Of a DNA stretch of 64,000 nucleotides, positions 1 through 11,899 are shown one piece after another. A program made the translations under genes and the position numbers. Numbering within the stretch: position 1 is the stretch's first letter; every line of letters begins with the position of its first letter. The notes beneath the pieces are model-generated. The model saw only the letters and a list, made by a program, of their open reading frames with translations, did not search any database and was not told the origin of the DNA. Source of the DNA: Prochilodus magdalenae (taxonomy: Eukaryota > Chordata > Actinopteri > Characiformes > Prochilodontidae); contig JAMWET010006760.1 in NCBI GenBank assembly GCA_024036415.1, positions 509,001 to 573,000 of the forward strand, written 5' to 3'.

Positions 1-401
1 ATTATCAAAGGTCAGAAGCACTCCTTCATTTGCATTCTGTAAGACATGAACAGTTTTAGAATTTCTCAAGTTTTACTTTTGCATGATGGACTCAGGACAC
101 AAATTCAAAGGCCCCACTTGCCTCTTTCTAACTAAAGCTCTCTCATTTGGATTTTTAAACTTTCAATAGCCTGCCATTCCGCTCTGTCATTCCACTGAGT
201 AAGAGGGCTTATCATTACTATCATTATGGTACTTTAGTGTTGCTCAGTTAGTGAGTTAGTGATGACTAGCTAGCACACAAGCTGCTGAATAGCCTATTTT
301 TACTTTCTAATGTCCTACTGAATGCTATTTAGAATGTCCATGGACTTTAAGGATAATAAAAGACAGGCATCAGCATGTTGGATATAATACACCTATCATC
401 A
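1..401. other. Unassigned AT-rich sequence
   Basis: I see no coding potential, RNA gene or recognisable repeat here. The sequence is AT-rich and typical of fish intergenic or intronic DNA. Confidence 0.5.
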
Positions 402-990
402 CAAAAATAGTTTCACCTATAAGGAGGTGTGAGATTGTAATGCTATTGGGAAGGAAGATAAAGGTTACCAGCAACATAAATGATGATACATTAAGACTGA
501 TATGGGCAATATTTATTGAGCTACACATGCAAATGTAGGGTCTCTCAGTCTGATGTCGGTCTGCCATGTTTACTAACCCAACACCCAATTTCAGCATGAA
601 GGTGTAGAGGTTCCTAATGGTGTCCAGCGATAATCCTCCCATGCATCTTCAATATTCTCACACAGTTCCTGCAGATTTTGCAGGAAGGGTGGCTTTTTGG
701 AGATGTGACATGTGACAACAAATTGTCCATCTCTGCACTGATTCTGAGCCATTCTGACACCATTGCAGTCTTTGGTTGCGTTGATGTGGAGTTATCGGTA
801 GTTGTCGTAGCAGTCTGTGTGCATTTAGTCCTGTGATGTGCAGCCATCTGTCAGGAGGACTAACAGGTTTACTTATGGATGGCATCACCGCTTGCTGAAT
901 GTCTGCAATTGTGACTGTTGGGTCAGTCAGGTACAGTGATAAGGCTTATGTCCAGCTGAGCATGAAACTTTAAACTTTAACTACAATTAT
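402..990 (-). mobile_element. Tc1-like transposon fragment, family A copy 1
   Basis: This is the 3' part of a decayed Tc1-like transposase read on the minus strand. Around 640-680 the minus strand gives QELCENIEDAWEDYRW and then DTIRNLY, a Tc1 C-terminal pattern, but the pieces lie in different frames. A second minus frame (about 660-890) resembles the stretch before the first catalytic Asp. The left end (402-450) shares its subterminal sequence, with the string GGGAAGGAAGATAAAGGTTA, with copies at 27008 and 41165. The right boundary is uncertain. No active protein is possible. Confidence 0.7.
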
Positions 991-1689
991 GAATGTTTTT
1001 GAAATTTGTTTTGAAGTTTTTCTCTTTTTTTTGCTGAAATTAGTTATTATTAGTTATTAGTTATGAATTTACTTTTTTGGGGTTTGCCAGTGCTCATGAA
1101 TATTGGATAAAAATTGATTCATTCAGACCAATTCAATTTCTTTTCTTTTTTCTTCCCCTCCTTTTATTATTCGTCACTTTATTTGGTAAAGGGGCCCAAA
1201 TGTTCGCATACAACTGCATGTTTATGCATAACTCTTACCGCTGTAAATGAAACTGTTTATTCTGTCAATTGATCCAATAACACTTGAACACGACTTTTTA
1301 TCACTTACTTTAACTAATGCTTTACATTCAGGATGGTTTCAAGACCATGTAGACACAAGTGATTTTTCTCTTATCCTACACGTCTGTTCTCATCACAGGA
1401 TTCATCAGAGTAGATAATGGCAGTGACCACTGTCTGAAGACCACCAGCTCTGTGTTACATCTTATTAAAGGACTTGAAATAAGCCTTTAACTATACTGCC
1501 TGCAGATCCTGGCCAACGCCTAGGACATACATGCTGACATTCCCTCTCATTTTTCCTTGTTTAATGATGTCAGTAGTGAGTTCATGGCAGCTACAGGTCC
1601 AGTAAGTGGAGGAGGCAGGGCAGTGAATGAATGAGGTGAACATATCCACATGCATGCTCGATTAGGAGGATCATAGGAACAGATTAGTT
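991..1689. other. Unassigned sequence
   Basis: AT-rich, with a T-rich run near 1015-1032 and a pyrimidine-rich patch at 1137-1165. The end of the preceding transposon fragment may reach into it. I see no gene. Confidence 0.4.
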
Positions 1690-2345
1690 GTTTAAGGCGT
1701 TTTCATACCTGAACGTCTGGAATAGGGTAGATGAACCAATGATCATGTTTATGTTATATTGTATACGTTTGATCCGGGTACTTCTGGCTTCCACTGCAGT
1801 TTAGCGAGCGTGCGGAAGACCTTTGCGTGACACTCACGTCCTGTCGTCATCACCTACGTGGGCTGCATCTCCGTATACCTTAATTGGTTTCTAAAGGGGC
1901 GTCTGCGTGTTGTGGATTAGGCAGGGCGTTGCCTTTACTGGGCGCAAGACACCGCAGACAGCGGACGAACCTGAACGGCTTCCGTAGTTGTAATATTCTC
2001 TACGCGGTATGACACTACACAACCACGCGCCTGTGTAGGAGCCTGCTCAGCTCACCTCTCTTTAATTCATTCATTTTAAATGAAGTGCCACGTCTCAGAG
2101 GTCCCATCATATTTCACACGTGTGCACGTCAAGAATACTATATCCATAGCTTCCTGTCATACAACTCTTCTTTGTCTTTCTTTCGTTCTTTGTTTCTTTC
2201 TCTCTTTCTCACTACAGACGAACCGGACCATGGTTTAGTTTGATCCGTTTTGGTTCTGAGGTCCGGACAGTCTACGGCACCGTTTACACCTGCTACTTTG
2301 GTTTGGAGCAAACTGAAATGTCCGAAGGTCAAGACCAAACAAGTG
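1690..2345. mobile_element. Candidate non-autonomous DNA transposon (CpG-rich MITE-like block)
   Basis: The segment stands out by CpG content in an AT-rich region, especially 1790-2040. Its margins carry the phrase TTTCATACCTGAACGTC on the left, and CCGTTTACACCTGCTACTTTGG-like sequence plus CCGGACC/GGTCCGG inverted blocks (2222-2266) on the right. These resemble fish MITE ends built on ACACCTG and GGTCCG motifs. There is no protein-coding capacity. It could instead be a CpG-rich regulatory segment; boundaries and class are inferred. Confidence 0.35.
2157..2214 (+). repeat. Pyrimidine-rich TTTC-type low-complexity tract
   Basis: Irregular CTTT/TTTC-rich stretch of about 55 bases, with C and T making up most positions. 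No gene is implied. Confidence 0.7.
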
Positions 2346-2352
2346 TGTATGA

Positions 2353-2356
<4 letters not shown>

Positions 2357-2420
<64 letters not shown>

Positions 2421-2554
2421 TAAAGAGAGAGAGAGATAAAGAGTAAAGAGAGAGAGATAAAGAGAGAGAGAGAGATTAAGAGAGAGAGAGAGATTGAGAG
2501 AGAGAGAGATCGAGAGAGAGAGAGAGATAAAGACAGAGAGAAAGAGAGAGATAA

Positions 2555-2612
<58 letters not shown>
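2357..2612 (+). repeat. Polypurine (GA)n microsatellite with interrupted units
   Basis: About 255 bp of almost pure purine on the plus strand. Runs of GA are punctuated by GATAAAGA, GATTAAGA, GATTGAGA and GATCGAGA interruptions, followed by a final uninterrupted run of about 50 bp (2559-2612). The repeat translates as Leu/Ser or Glu/Arg in all frames, so open frames across it are artefacts. Mirror-symmetric polypurine tracts of this length can form triplex DNA. Confidence 0.95.
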
Positions 2613-2615
<3 letters not shown>

Positions 2616-3834
2616 GATCATTTTAATTCAGTGATCTCATACATGAAGAGTCCAGACACATCAGAGACCCATAAAAACAAGAGAGCTTATTGTAATATAT
2701 ATATTTCAATATGCAAACATCATCATATCGTCATATTCAAACTTCAAACTATTCAAATGATTTTCTCCAACCTATAGGAGCACTTTGTAGTTCTACAGTT
2801 ACAGACTGTAATCCATCTGGTTCTCTGCATACTTTGTTAATCTCCTTTTATCCTGTTCTTTAATGATCTGGACTGAATCTGGTATTGTTTGGATGGTGGA
2901 TCATATAGTATACATATATGTATATCTTACTATTAGCAGGAGTGTAATGAGATCTAAAGTGCCTGATATCATACAAAAAAAAAACAAGAGTGGATGCAGT
3001 ATGTAAACATTGTTAAGGTTTCAGTATGTATCATTCAATTCCCAAGACATATGACCCATATATGGAAGGCAGCCCATTTTAATTCATTGCTTTTATTAAG
3101 TCATAAACACATTTATCCACTTCTTCAGCTTACAGCGGCTTAGCCAACTTCCACTGTGACCGTGCAGTATCAGGAATATGTTAGCGCTGACTGTTTATTT
3201 TATTTCTTTTTAAAGCTATAGATACAGCAGAAAAGACCACTGTGAGTTCAATATGTAGATACAGACAGCTTTGCAGTTTTCCCAAACCTAGTGAGAGACT
3301 GACCACTTTGCCAATGGCACAACTCAGCTCTCAGCTTGCAGAGGACCCAGCTGCTCACAAGTAACATGGCTTCGACCCAGGAGATGTTGCAAATCCCCAG
3401 AGTGACGCTTTTCTAATTCTGACTGTCATTTTTTTTAGCACATGGAGGAGAGTGCTACAACACTGAGTGATGGGAAGATGACCGTCTATCTCTGCACACC
3501 CATTATTTTGTAAAGAATGGTTTCATGTCAAATGGTTTTAGCAAACTAAAGTTTGCTTCTCTACTGCATATAAAACAGGCTTTGGATGAATTAAGTCTTT
3601 GAGAATTTTAACCACATTTCTGACCACAGTAACATAGCGTCTGCTTTTAAATGTTAAATGCTGAGATTTTGTATAATGTTCGAAATGTCTAAAATATAAT
3701 TCTGCTCTACTTAAACTACATTTATACACCATGTTATAAACCATAATAAAATCCCAATCATAATAAATGTGCCGTACAGGGCAAGCTGAGGGGTTTTAAC
3801 AGAGAATACTGGACGAGCTAAAATAATCATGATT
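2613..3834. other. Unassigned sequence
   Basis: No repeat family or gene is recognised. Several T-rich runs occur (for example 3430-3438), and reading frames are short and broken. Confidence 0.45.
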
Positions 3835-4925
3835 AGACTTTTTTTATTACTTGGTTGCAAATCCATTGTGGTTGGTGTCACACAGTACTTTGCCAGACTT
3901 TTCTTGATGCTGTCTTCAGTTCCTGCTGGTCCCTGGGCTGTTTAACCCTCAGTTTTGCCTTCACTAAGTGAGAATCATGTTCAATTTGATTGAGATCAGG
4001 TGAATGACTTGACCATTGCAGAGGGTTTCTATTTTTGTCCTACAAAAGCGTTGAGTTTATTTTGCCATCTAATTCTCCATCTGCACTGTGCTGCACTGTT
4101 GATGCCTTTAGCTGGATCTAAACAAATCAAATAGCCGCATACACTTCAGAATTCATCCTGCAGCTCTTGTCAGCATTCACATCATCAATAAACACAAGGC
4201 TCCACTAGCACTACATGCATATGCCTTAACACTACATCAGATCCTTCTCCATATTCTTCCCATCATTCTGGTATGAGTGTCCATGTTTATGTTTTTTGGT
4301 AAACCCGTTTGTTGGTTACACAGATTTTAGTTTACATTGTGCGGTAAACTCTTACTCTGGAATTTTGTTCTCTTGATTGTTGACTTTGACACATATAATC
4401 TGTCTCGCTGAAAGGTGTTTTTGATCTGGACAGGTGTTGCAAAGTTTTTATTTTTCTTCACCAGGGAAACAGTTCTTCTGTTATCTACCACAGTTTCCAT
4501 CTTCTGTGCCTTTGTGTGTCTGAGCTGACCAGTAGATTGTTTCTTTTGAAAAACGTACCTGATACTGATTGGCACACCTAATGTTTTTGCATCTCTCTGA
4601 TGGGCTTGTTTTTTTTTATTTTTGATTTTAGGCTTGCTTAACTGGCAGTGAAGCACTTAGGACTTCAAGTTAAGAGTTAACAGCAACAGTTTCCAAATGC
4701 AAATGCCACACTTGAAATGAATCTTTTTTCTACTCACTAGCAAGTGAAATAATCAGGAAATAACACACACTTGGCCATGGAACAGCTGAGCAGACATCTG
4801 TCTAATTATTTTTGGGGCCCTAAAATTAAGGGGGCGATGTGTGAAAATGGTTGTAAGTCCTACACAAATTGGCCATTTTGGATGTAAAACCTCAAATTAA
4901 AGTCTGCACTTTGACTGGGGGCGTC
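3835..4925 (-). mobile_element. Decayed Tc1-like transposon
   Basis: The minus strand from about 4656 to 4327 carries a Tc1-type N-terminal region: KTLGVPISIRYVFQKKQS corresponds to the helix-turn-helix, and KSTIKR to the end of the DNA-binding domain. The left part (3890-4050) is degraded catalytic and C-terminal sequence with no usable frame. The right flank (4800-4925) resembles the 5' untranslated end of this fish Tc1 group, with the phrase ATGGTTGTAAGTCC and the block TCAAATTAAAGTCTGCACTT. Numerous stops and frameshifts make it inactive. Boundaries are approximate. Confidence 0.65.
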
Positions 4926-5215
4926 AGGTTTCAGGCATGGTTGACTGCAACTGCTAAATTATCTGAATCTGTAACTAATTTAGACATAAGAAAGGCCTAT
5001 GTCTGCTTCCTTTGGAGTGGAGAACTTGTAGGAGCTGTTTACATTTACAATGTATATGTAACATTAAGGTGTGGGGAATCACTTCGCTTGTGCCCTGCTG
5101 GATGCTTTGGGAGTACTAAAACTCGTGCAGGTTGAGATGTGATGAAGGAAAGTGTGTGCAGAGCGTTTACGAGCCTGAGTGTTTGAAAAACTTGGAATGC
5201 ATAGGTGTGAATCTG

Positions 5216-5406
5216 TTGTAACGGTTGATTACGTGCTCTTGAATATTGCGCATGCGCACTGAGCTGTAGCTCTCTGCGCGGGACGAAGGAGCTAGTTACT
5301 CCAGACAGTAATGGTGAGATCTGTGGTTGCTTGGGCCAATAAACACCACTTCTACCCCGCATGGAGTGTGTCCTGGGCGTATGTCTTTAGAGAGTCCCGG
5401 GACCGA
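5216..5406 (+). mobile_element. Candidate short solo LTR
   Basis: A CpG-rich block of about 190 bp has a TATA-like GAATATT, a perfect TGCGCATGCGCA palindrome (5247-5258, NRF1-type), and AATAAA at 5338-5343 followed by a GT-rich stretch. The pentamer ATCTG lies directly on each side (5211-5215 and 5407-5411) and could be a target duplication. Termini are not the canonical TG..CA, so a host CpG-rich promoter-like segment or chance is possible. No PBS or internal retroelement sequence is present. Confidence 0.3.
5247..5258. promoter_or_regulatory. NRF1-type palindromic site
   Basis: The 12-bp palindrome TGCGCATGCGCA matches the known NRF1 binding consensus (alternating GCGC halves). It sits in the CpG-rich LTR-like block. 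Function is not shown by sequence alone. Confidence 0.45.
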
Positions 5407-5661
5407 CATCTGGTTGGACATCTCTCAATTAATTTGAATAAAGGTTTGTCCAAAAGGACAGAGAGTGGAAGAATCAAGGTATGCTTTGGCGGTTTGATGT
5501 GTCAATTAATTGTGTATACTGCTAACATTTGTCACATATATACCACTTAAAACTTAAGCACCTCCACCTTAAAACATGCCCATGTCTGCACTTTGATAGC
5601 AAAATAAAAATAGCAATGACTTTTTATGGCACTAACTGTATAAAGCCTAATTCTTACGTAT

Positions 5662-5973
5662 TGTAGCATTCTGCTACCTGCTCATGAGACCGTGAACACA
5701 TAGTGGGTCATGGGAGTAGCTGGACTCTCAGTAAGATGTTGTAAATAAGCTGCTCTGGTTCTGATACAGATGGGTATATGTGTTATTGTGCCTGCCTGTT
5801 ATTGCGAGTGTGGGGCTGGTTGGGTTGGCACTGTTAGTTACAGGAAATGGCTGTAAGTGACCTGCCTGCTTCCCAGCTCGGGTGGCGGTTTATCCACTGC
5901 TGCTTTGTTCAATAAAGAGCATTCGCCTGGAGCGCTATGTTTCTGGCATCTTCTTTTTTGCCATGCCGTTACA
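5662..5973 (+). mobile_element. Candidate solo LTR (312 bp)
   Basis: The segment begins TGTAGCATTC and ends GCCGTTACA, giving TG..CA-type termini. It holds AATAAA at 5911-5916 followed by a short 62-bp U5-like part. No internal retrotransposon coding sequence flanks it, so it would be a solo LTR. The flanks CGTAT and CTATA are too different to be an intact target-site duplication. Assignment rests on architecture and general resemblance to fish LTRs. Confidence 0.4.
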
Positions 5974-6824
5974 CTATACAGCCACCACAGATTACTTCAG
6001 TGCTTCTTCACTTTTAGTACTTACAGCATTATACATTTTGGTCGCAGCTCAGCAAAACACTTGCTATATTACATCACAAGGATTGGGCTGGAACAACACT
6101 GCTTAATCATGCAGATGAAGTGGTTGTGAGAGTGTTCTCCACCTATAGATGGCTTTGCTACAAAATAAATAGCCCAATGTTTGTTTCTCATAGAAGCTTT
6201 CAATAGATGGGCTTATATACTAAATGAGATGTCTGAGTGTGGATTAGTTTAACCCGTTTGTGTTTAAATGCTTTTTTGTTGTGGAAGCGTTTTTACAGCA
6301 GAAGACTCACATCACTCCAGTTTTGCTCCCCATTCAGAACATTCCACATTCAGAGCCTAAAGTGCCATAGGTAATCTGATAACAGAGTTACTGGGAAAAT
6401 ATTAGGTTTTATAATATTATTAAAATATCCAAGATAACTTGTTAATACTTAATTTTGTCTTGGAACTATATGTTCAAGCCACAAATACATCAGGAAACTT
6501 TATGATTAGATATTTCCTGCATGAGCTGCAGTAATTATGAAGCCTTGATTAAGCGCAAACCACATTTCTAGCATTTTTATTTTACAAAAGAACAAATGCA
6601 AGACTTCAAGTTGGAAGAGAGGCATGTTTACCACATGCCACCTTTCCTTCTAATTAACTTTTTTAACTATTTGAGAACTGAAAATTCTAATTACTACAAG
6701 TGGAATTTATGCGCATTCTTACTTGATACAGTTTGTGAGTTGCTCAGCAGTCTGTGGGCACTGTTTGCTGCGTCTTCTCTTTATGGTGCACCATATAGTT
6801 TTGATGTAGACTGGAGTTAAGGTT
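5974..6824. other. Unassigned sequence
   Basis: AT-rich with only short frames; no recognisable repeat or gene. Confidence 0.45.
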
Positions 6825-7100
6825 GACCAGGCAAGCACATACACAATCTGGCTCTACAAAGCCATGCTGGCATTGTCTTGCAGAAATAATCGTGGATGTC
6901 CTTGGAAGACGCGTGGCCTCGATGGCAGCATGTTTCTCTCAATACTTAATATACGTCTCTGCGACATCGGTTCCTTTTTCTTTGGATTTGATTCCAAACG
7001 AGTCAAAGTCATCCAATCTGTGGACACAGATGCCCCCAGATCATTATAGAGGCTGCACCTTTTGCTTTTTATCTTTGTTACAGCAAACTTGATGTCCAAG
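6825..7100. mobile_element. Interspersed repeat, probable DNA-transposon relic
   Basis: The stretch from GCATTGTCTTGCAGAAATAA through TGGCAGCATG to the end near 7080 resembles a dispersed repeat common in fish genomes. I recognise the pattern, not the class, and no transposase motif can be read. Confidence 0.35.
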
Positions 7101-7539
7101 TTTTCTCAAAAACAAGATGAAACATTGACTCAATTGACCGCAGCAAACATATCTTGATTATTGATGAAGGCCTTCTCCTTGTATAATAAGGTTGCATTTC
7201 TTGATGCAGCAATGAGCTGTGTTAAATGACTATATTATTTACTAAGCCATCTGGGGGCTCGAAGACTGCATTTGTTTATACTTACAAAATCTTTTCTTTT
7301 TACTTTTGGTACTTAAATCAAGGTTCAAGAGCAAGTCGCAGACCCTTGTTTTTTTTTTTTTGTTTTTTTTTTTTTTTGCATTTTACAAAATGTACCTACT
7401 TTTCTGGAATAGGCGCTGGCTGATCACATAATCCATCTTGCAGGCATGAAAATACCGGAATCACCTCGCTTTAAAATATTATCGGCTCCGAACATGCCAT
7501 GTGCTTTTGTGAGTGGGCTGCAGCTTCTCATAGCTGCAC
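7101..7539. other. Unassigned sequence with poly(T) run
   Basis: Contains a 29-bp T run with one G interruption at about 7349-7377. This could be the reversed A-tail of a retroposed copy, but no body or target duplication was found beside it. Otherwise featureless. Confidence 0.4.
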
Positions 7540-7935
7540 TCAATAAAAGCAAGATTTGATTTGCAGGGAAAGGAAAATAAACAGCAATTAATGAGGGTGA
7601 TTTAAAATGGGTGCAAATGAGATGTGAGGCAATGATGTCTGCTTTGATGGAAAGCTTCTGAGAACATTGTGGCCCTTTTATGTATAATAGAGTAATAAGG
7701 CAGGGTTTTCTGAAGCAGGTATTTCATTTGCATACCCCTCTTGGCTAATCAGCTACTGCCCACTCTTAGAAGCTGATCTCCTCTGTGTTTATCCAAGGCC
7801 AGAGAGACAATGGCAACAAAGACACTGCACTGAGGACTGTCTGATGTGCTTTTACTGCTGATTGACATATTCTCTGCTTGTTATTTGCTTTGTACTATTA
7901 TTTGTAGCCTGCTGGAAACATTTAGATCAATGTTA
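7540..7935. other. CNE-like block (possible enhancer)
   Basis: A repeat-free stretch with homeodomain-type AATTAATGAG, an octamer-like ATTTGCAT (7727-7734) and TAATCAGCT, no open frame and balanced composition. Such texture is typical of vertebrate conserved non-coding elements. Conservation cannot be seen from a single sequence, so the call is inference. Confidence 0.25.
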
Positions 7936-10039
7936 AATGCTAGTGGGTGACGTAACTGCCCTTGACAGAATTGTCTTGTTTAAAGCTTACCAATAGCGGA
8001 TAAACAAGGGTTAGAGTCAATGAATCAAATTGTCATTTATTTAAAGTCATTTCTGTATGGTGCAGTGTTTTTTTGCACCCTGGGGTCTATAAGATTTTAG
8101 TTACACTAATGTAAAGATTTATACATTGAATACATTGAAGACTCATGTGCTGCTAGTGTGCTTGAGATACACATATTTTTAGCAAGTTTTAGGAAAAACA
8201 TGATCTTCTCTTTCCTTTGCTAAATGTAGGTAGAACACAATCTCTACAAGAATGCGTTGGATGACAATGCATTTTGCACATCAGCATTTCTTTTTCTTAT
8301 TTTTGTCATTCAAGCATAAGCATGCACTGTAATCTAACTGTGGAAAGTTGTGCTATACTGGTCAAACCCATTTACAATTTTCATTCCTATCATTGAAATA
8401 ATACCTTGGCAACAATGGTAGAGGTCAGTGTGTGAATACTGTTTATTTGCGCACAGTGGAAGGCAGTTTATCAACACTAAGAACATAATATGTGTTTACT
8501 GACTCACTATGCAGTTTGTGCATAGACAGAAGGTGCCACTGACCCATGTATAGAAGACAATATTGTGGTCTACAAACTGGCATAGAAGAAAATGATTTTG
8601 CATCTCTGGATGTTTTTTGCTTTTTTTGGTTGAAATGTACAGCTAGAATACAGCATTAACTTTTCAGTGCAGCGACCTCCATCCAATTTCCCTCTGGGTC
8701 CTTACACAGGTCCTAACTCAGATGCAAAAGTACCAGCATGTGGTAGACAAAAAAATGTAAATGTGATTGATGTAAATGTGACAAACCTGTTTGTCAGCTC
8801 TGTATGCCTTACTTTTTCAATATCTACAGACACTGAAGGATATATATATATATATATATATATATCTGCTCATTCATGGTCTCAATAGAAAAGAGCACAT
8901 GTGTAGCCTTTTATAAGCTTTTACATAGGTATATATAGTAACAATTATAATGTAGGATGTGATCCGTTTAATGAGCAATGTTTATTTAACGATTTTACGA
9001 ATAAACATATATTATTAAATTTGTCCTGTGTAAACTTTCTGACACGTTTAATATTTTAGTTTTTATGGTTTTAAAAATACCTAAAATAATAAAATAAAAT
9101 AAAAAAATAATACTAGGAATACTTATATTGGCAGAAATAATATTCCATGTGGTGTTAATGTATTTAAAAGGATGTTTTCTGTTACATTCACATTTAAGTT
9201 ATAAGGAGTGTTTAGACCTGGACCAAATTTTAGGCATAATGCAGAGTAGCGGTTCCAAATAAACAGGCTGTTTAATTGTAAAAGATGTAGATAGGATGGA
9301 AATGGTCATGTAAAATGTATTTTTGAATTATGATTTGCATGTTTGTGTGTGTGTGCATCCATATAAACCGATAGACCTGGCATAAGTAGACATTAGGTGG
9401 AAACATACAAAATGCCAGATATATGCACTTTCAAGATAAGGGGCATCACAGGCTCACACTTCATTCACCATGGTTTCTTGTTTCTCTAATTGTAACAGTT
9501 ATACACCTCCTGTTCCTTCAGGCTCCATGATTTGACTATCAAAGAAGCAAAGAGCCACTATCTTGCAAATCTCTACTAAGCACTCCTGATCTGGCTGCAA
9601 TCATCCCTGCTTTGAAACTGCTTTTTTTTTACATATCTAGCTAATACTAATGAGCTCTGCTCTATGTTCCTGGATCTCGCACTCTTATAGCATCTTAAAT
9701 GCAGGTAGAGTGTGCCATAGAGCTTCCAGTAGTAATAAGGGTGATGCTTTATGGGTAAATGAAGTCCAGTCTTAATGGCTAGGCTCTAGAGATATTGCTG
9801 AATGAATTGATTAGAGATGTAACTATCAGAGAGCCGACCACGAGGACAAAGGTGGCCTGCTTCTGTGGATATTTCCTCAGTGCACATGCATCAGAGATTA
9901 TTGATTCTCTTCTGTGAGCCATTGATCCTCTGATACTGTAGATTTTATATGTGCATATGTCTCTTTTCTTTTGCTTGTATAAACGGCTCCTGCACTCACT
10001 CCACTAATGCAGCACACGTATGCGTGTTTATCCGCCCTG
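7936..10039. other. Unassigned sequence
   Basis: AT-rich, with a (TA)n microsatellite at 8840-8865 and A/T runs near 9090-9110. No gene or transposon is recognised. Confidence 0.45.
8840..8865. repeat. (TA)n microsatellite
   Basis: About 13 uninterrupted TA dinucleotides. Confidence 0.95.
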
Positions 10040-10290
10040 TCACTGTTTACTGCTTATCCATGAGTGTGTTCCAGCATAACTGTGAGCTCTGCTGTATGCA
10101 GAGCTAATGCGGAGAGGGGAGAGGTGCTTCGTCTGGTGATGAACTGCCTGGGAAGTGATCCCATTATTCCCAGCCCTGCGCCTGGCAGCCTCCGTAAAAG
10201 ACATAAACTCCTGGTGTCTAATCCTGTTAGTGGCGGAGCCTCGGCGCTGCTTACTGGCTCCGTGGCACAGTGACAGAATTAACGAGAGGA
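10040..10290. other. GC-richer CNE-like block
   Basis: About 250 bp of clearly higher GC content than the flanks, free of recognised repeats. Frames on both strands stay open across it (plus 10064-10273, minus 10300-10040), but neither gives a recognisable domain and neither is bounded by strong splice sites. It could be a regulatory element or a weak exon; I cannot decide. Confidence 0.25.
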
Positions 10291-10506
10291 CGTGATACAT
10301 ATCATTGCTATCAGGTTAAAACCTCAAACTGTAGCCTTTAAAGAAGGAAGAACAAAATATACGTTAATGCAGATTTTATTACAAGTCATTTTAGACCATT
10401 TCTGTTGGTTCATTCTTCAGTAACATTTTCATATGATGTAAAGGACAGCTGCATTCATTTTTAATAAAAACACAATAACAGCCATACATATGTATTAGAA
10501 ACATTG

Positions 10507-10531
10507 AGAGTGTGTTAATACAACACACTCT
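10507..10531. repeat. Perfect 10-bp stem, 5-nt loop hairpin
   Basis: Arms AGAGTGTGTT and AACACACTCT are separated by AATAC. There is no T-run or gene context to suggest a role. Confidence 0.85.
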
Positions 10532-10806
10532 TGTAATTAAAAATACAAAAAAAGCTATACTTTATATTTTTACTTTACTTTAATATATATATTCATTCTT
10601 GTTTTTATTATTATTTTTTTTTTTATATTTTTTTTATGCCTCGAACGTGTTCCAATCTTCTATTAGGCAAGCCCTTAACCATGCCAGGCCTTTGTGCTTT
10701 GCAATCAAGTTTGAGTAGTAATGAAGTACATGTAATGGTGCTGTTACAATACAAATAGGGTGACTACATTACAAATACAGTTTGTTTTGTAATTTGCCAT
10801 TTGGTA

Positions 10807-10847
10807 TCATAAGTACATCACATGAGTCTCTTGTGATGTACTTATGA
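10807..10847. repeat. Perfect 16-bp stem, 9-nt loop hairpin
   Basis: The arms TCATAAGTACATCACA (10807-10822) and TGTGATGTACTTATGA (10832-10847) are exact reverse complements around a 9-base loop. It is unrelated to any repeat recognised here. Confidence 0.9.
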
Positions 10848-11899
10848 GTACTTACTTGTTCATTTGAATAGGAAGCAGCAGACCACAGTGTTTTATCCGG
10901 CCAGTCCGCCATGCTTTTTGTACACTTTTCTGAGGACATCTGAATCAGCAAACTGATCTAATTTGTAAGTCAGCTCCTTAAGTCTCCTTTACCGCTTTGC
11001 AAACATTCTACAGTTTAACTAGATATTAACTAAACAAACCTTAACATGCTGCATTTGTAGGCTGAAGTTACCTAACAAGTTGTGGTTCTAAAATATAATG
11101 TATTTGTTTTATTAATTTCAAATGTGTGGTGGAAAAAAGTTTATGTGTGTAAATGATCATTATTTGTAATAAGGATGTTAAGCTGCCTCTTTGGTTTTGT
11201 GTAAAAGTAATGGCTTTAGTAATTAAACTTGTAGAGCGTGTTGATTTCTGTGGCCTACTAAAACCACAGAGAACTTAGACAGCGTCTACACAGTACAATC
11301 ACTTATGTCTAAGCACAGTCCACCAATAAGAAACCTCTAGAACTAGTACAGGCCTTAAAGCAGATGTTACACAAGTTACAGGGTAGTCAGAGGTTTCAGG
11401 ACTCTGATCCAAAAGATTTCAACCAGACGGAGCTTTTGTAGGTAAAATATTTTTAACAAATAAGAATTTTATTTTTGTTTTTAAATATTGTATTTGGATA
11501 TGAATACACTATAATGCATCATTCAGCAGAGATTTTAGTCTCAGTTTGCCAAAATTATCTGTGAAATTCTGTGAATATCACTCAAAAGCAAAATCGTCAC
11601 CCTTGACTGTCACCCTTTTGAACATGTCTACATGTCTAAGGTCAAGCATATAACTCTGTAAAGTTTATCATCTTTATGTATGAGACATTAAACATATTGC
11701 TCCACTTCAGTTTTGACTTTAGTCTCTGTAAGGCACAATATTTACATTATTGATAATCTATCTTTCTGTTTCATTTCTCTTTTTTTAAAAGCATGGCCTT
11801 TAAAATAATTAAATCATATAGTGAATTGCCTATGATCCAACCCGTTGGGAATACAGACATGAGTTTTTGAATTTCTCATATTGTGATAACATTTTTGTG

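Larger units (their letters stand above)
10291..11899. other. Unassigned sequence with two small hairpins
   Basis: Very AT-rich, with a T/A-rich run at 10565-10640. Two perfect inverted repeats are listed separately. No gene is seen. Confidence 0.45.

Noticed and set aside
2235..2621. 128-codon minus-strand open frame of Ser/Leu
   Set aside because: It is a translation of the GA microsatellite; a two-base repeat keeps several frames open.
5045..5362. 105-residue minus frame over the CpG-rich block
   Set aside because: Overlaps the LTR-like segment, has no domain and no splice or start context.
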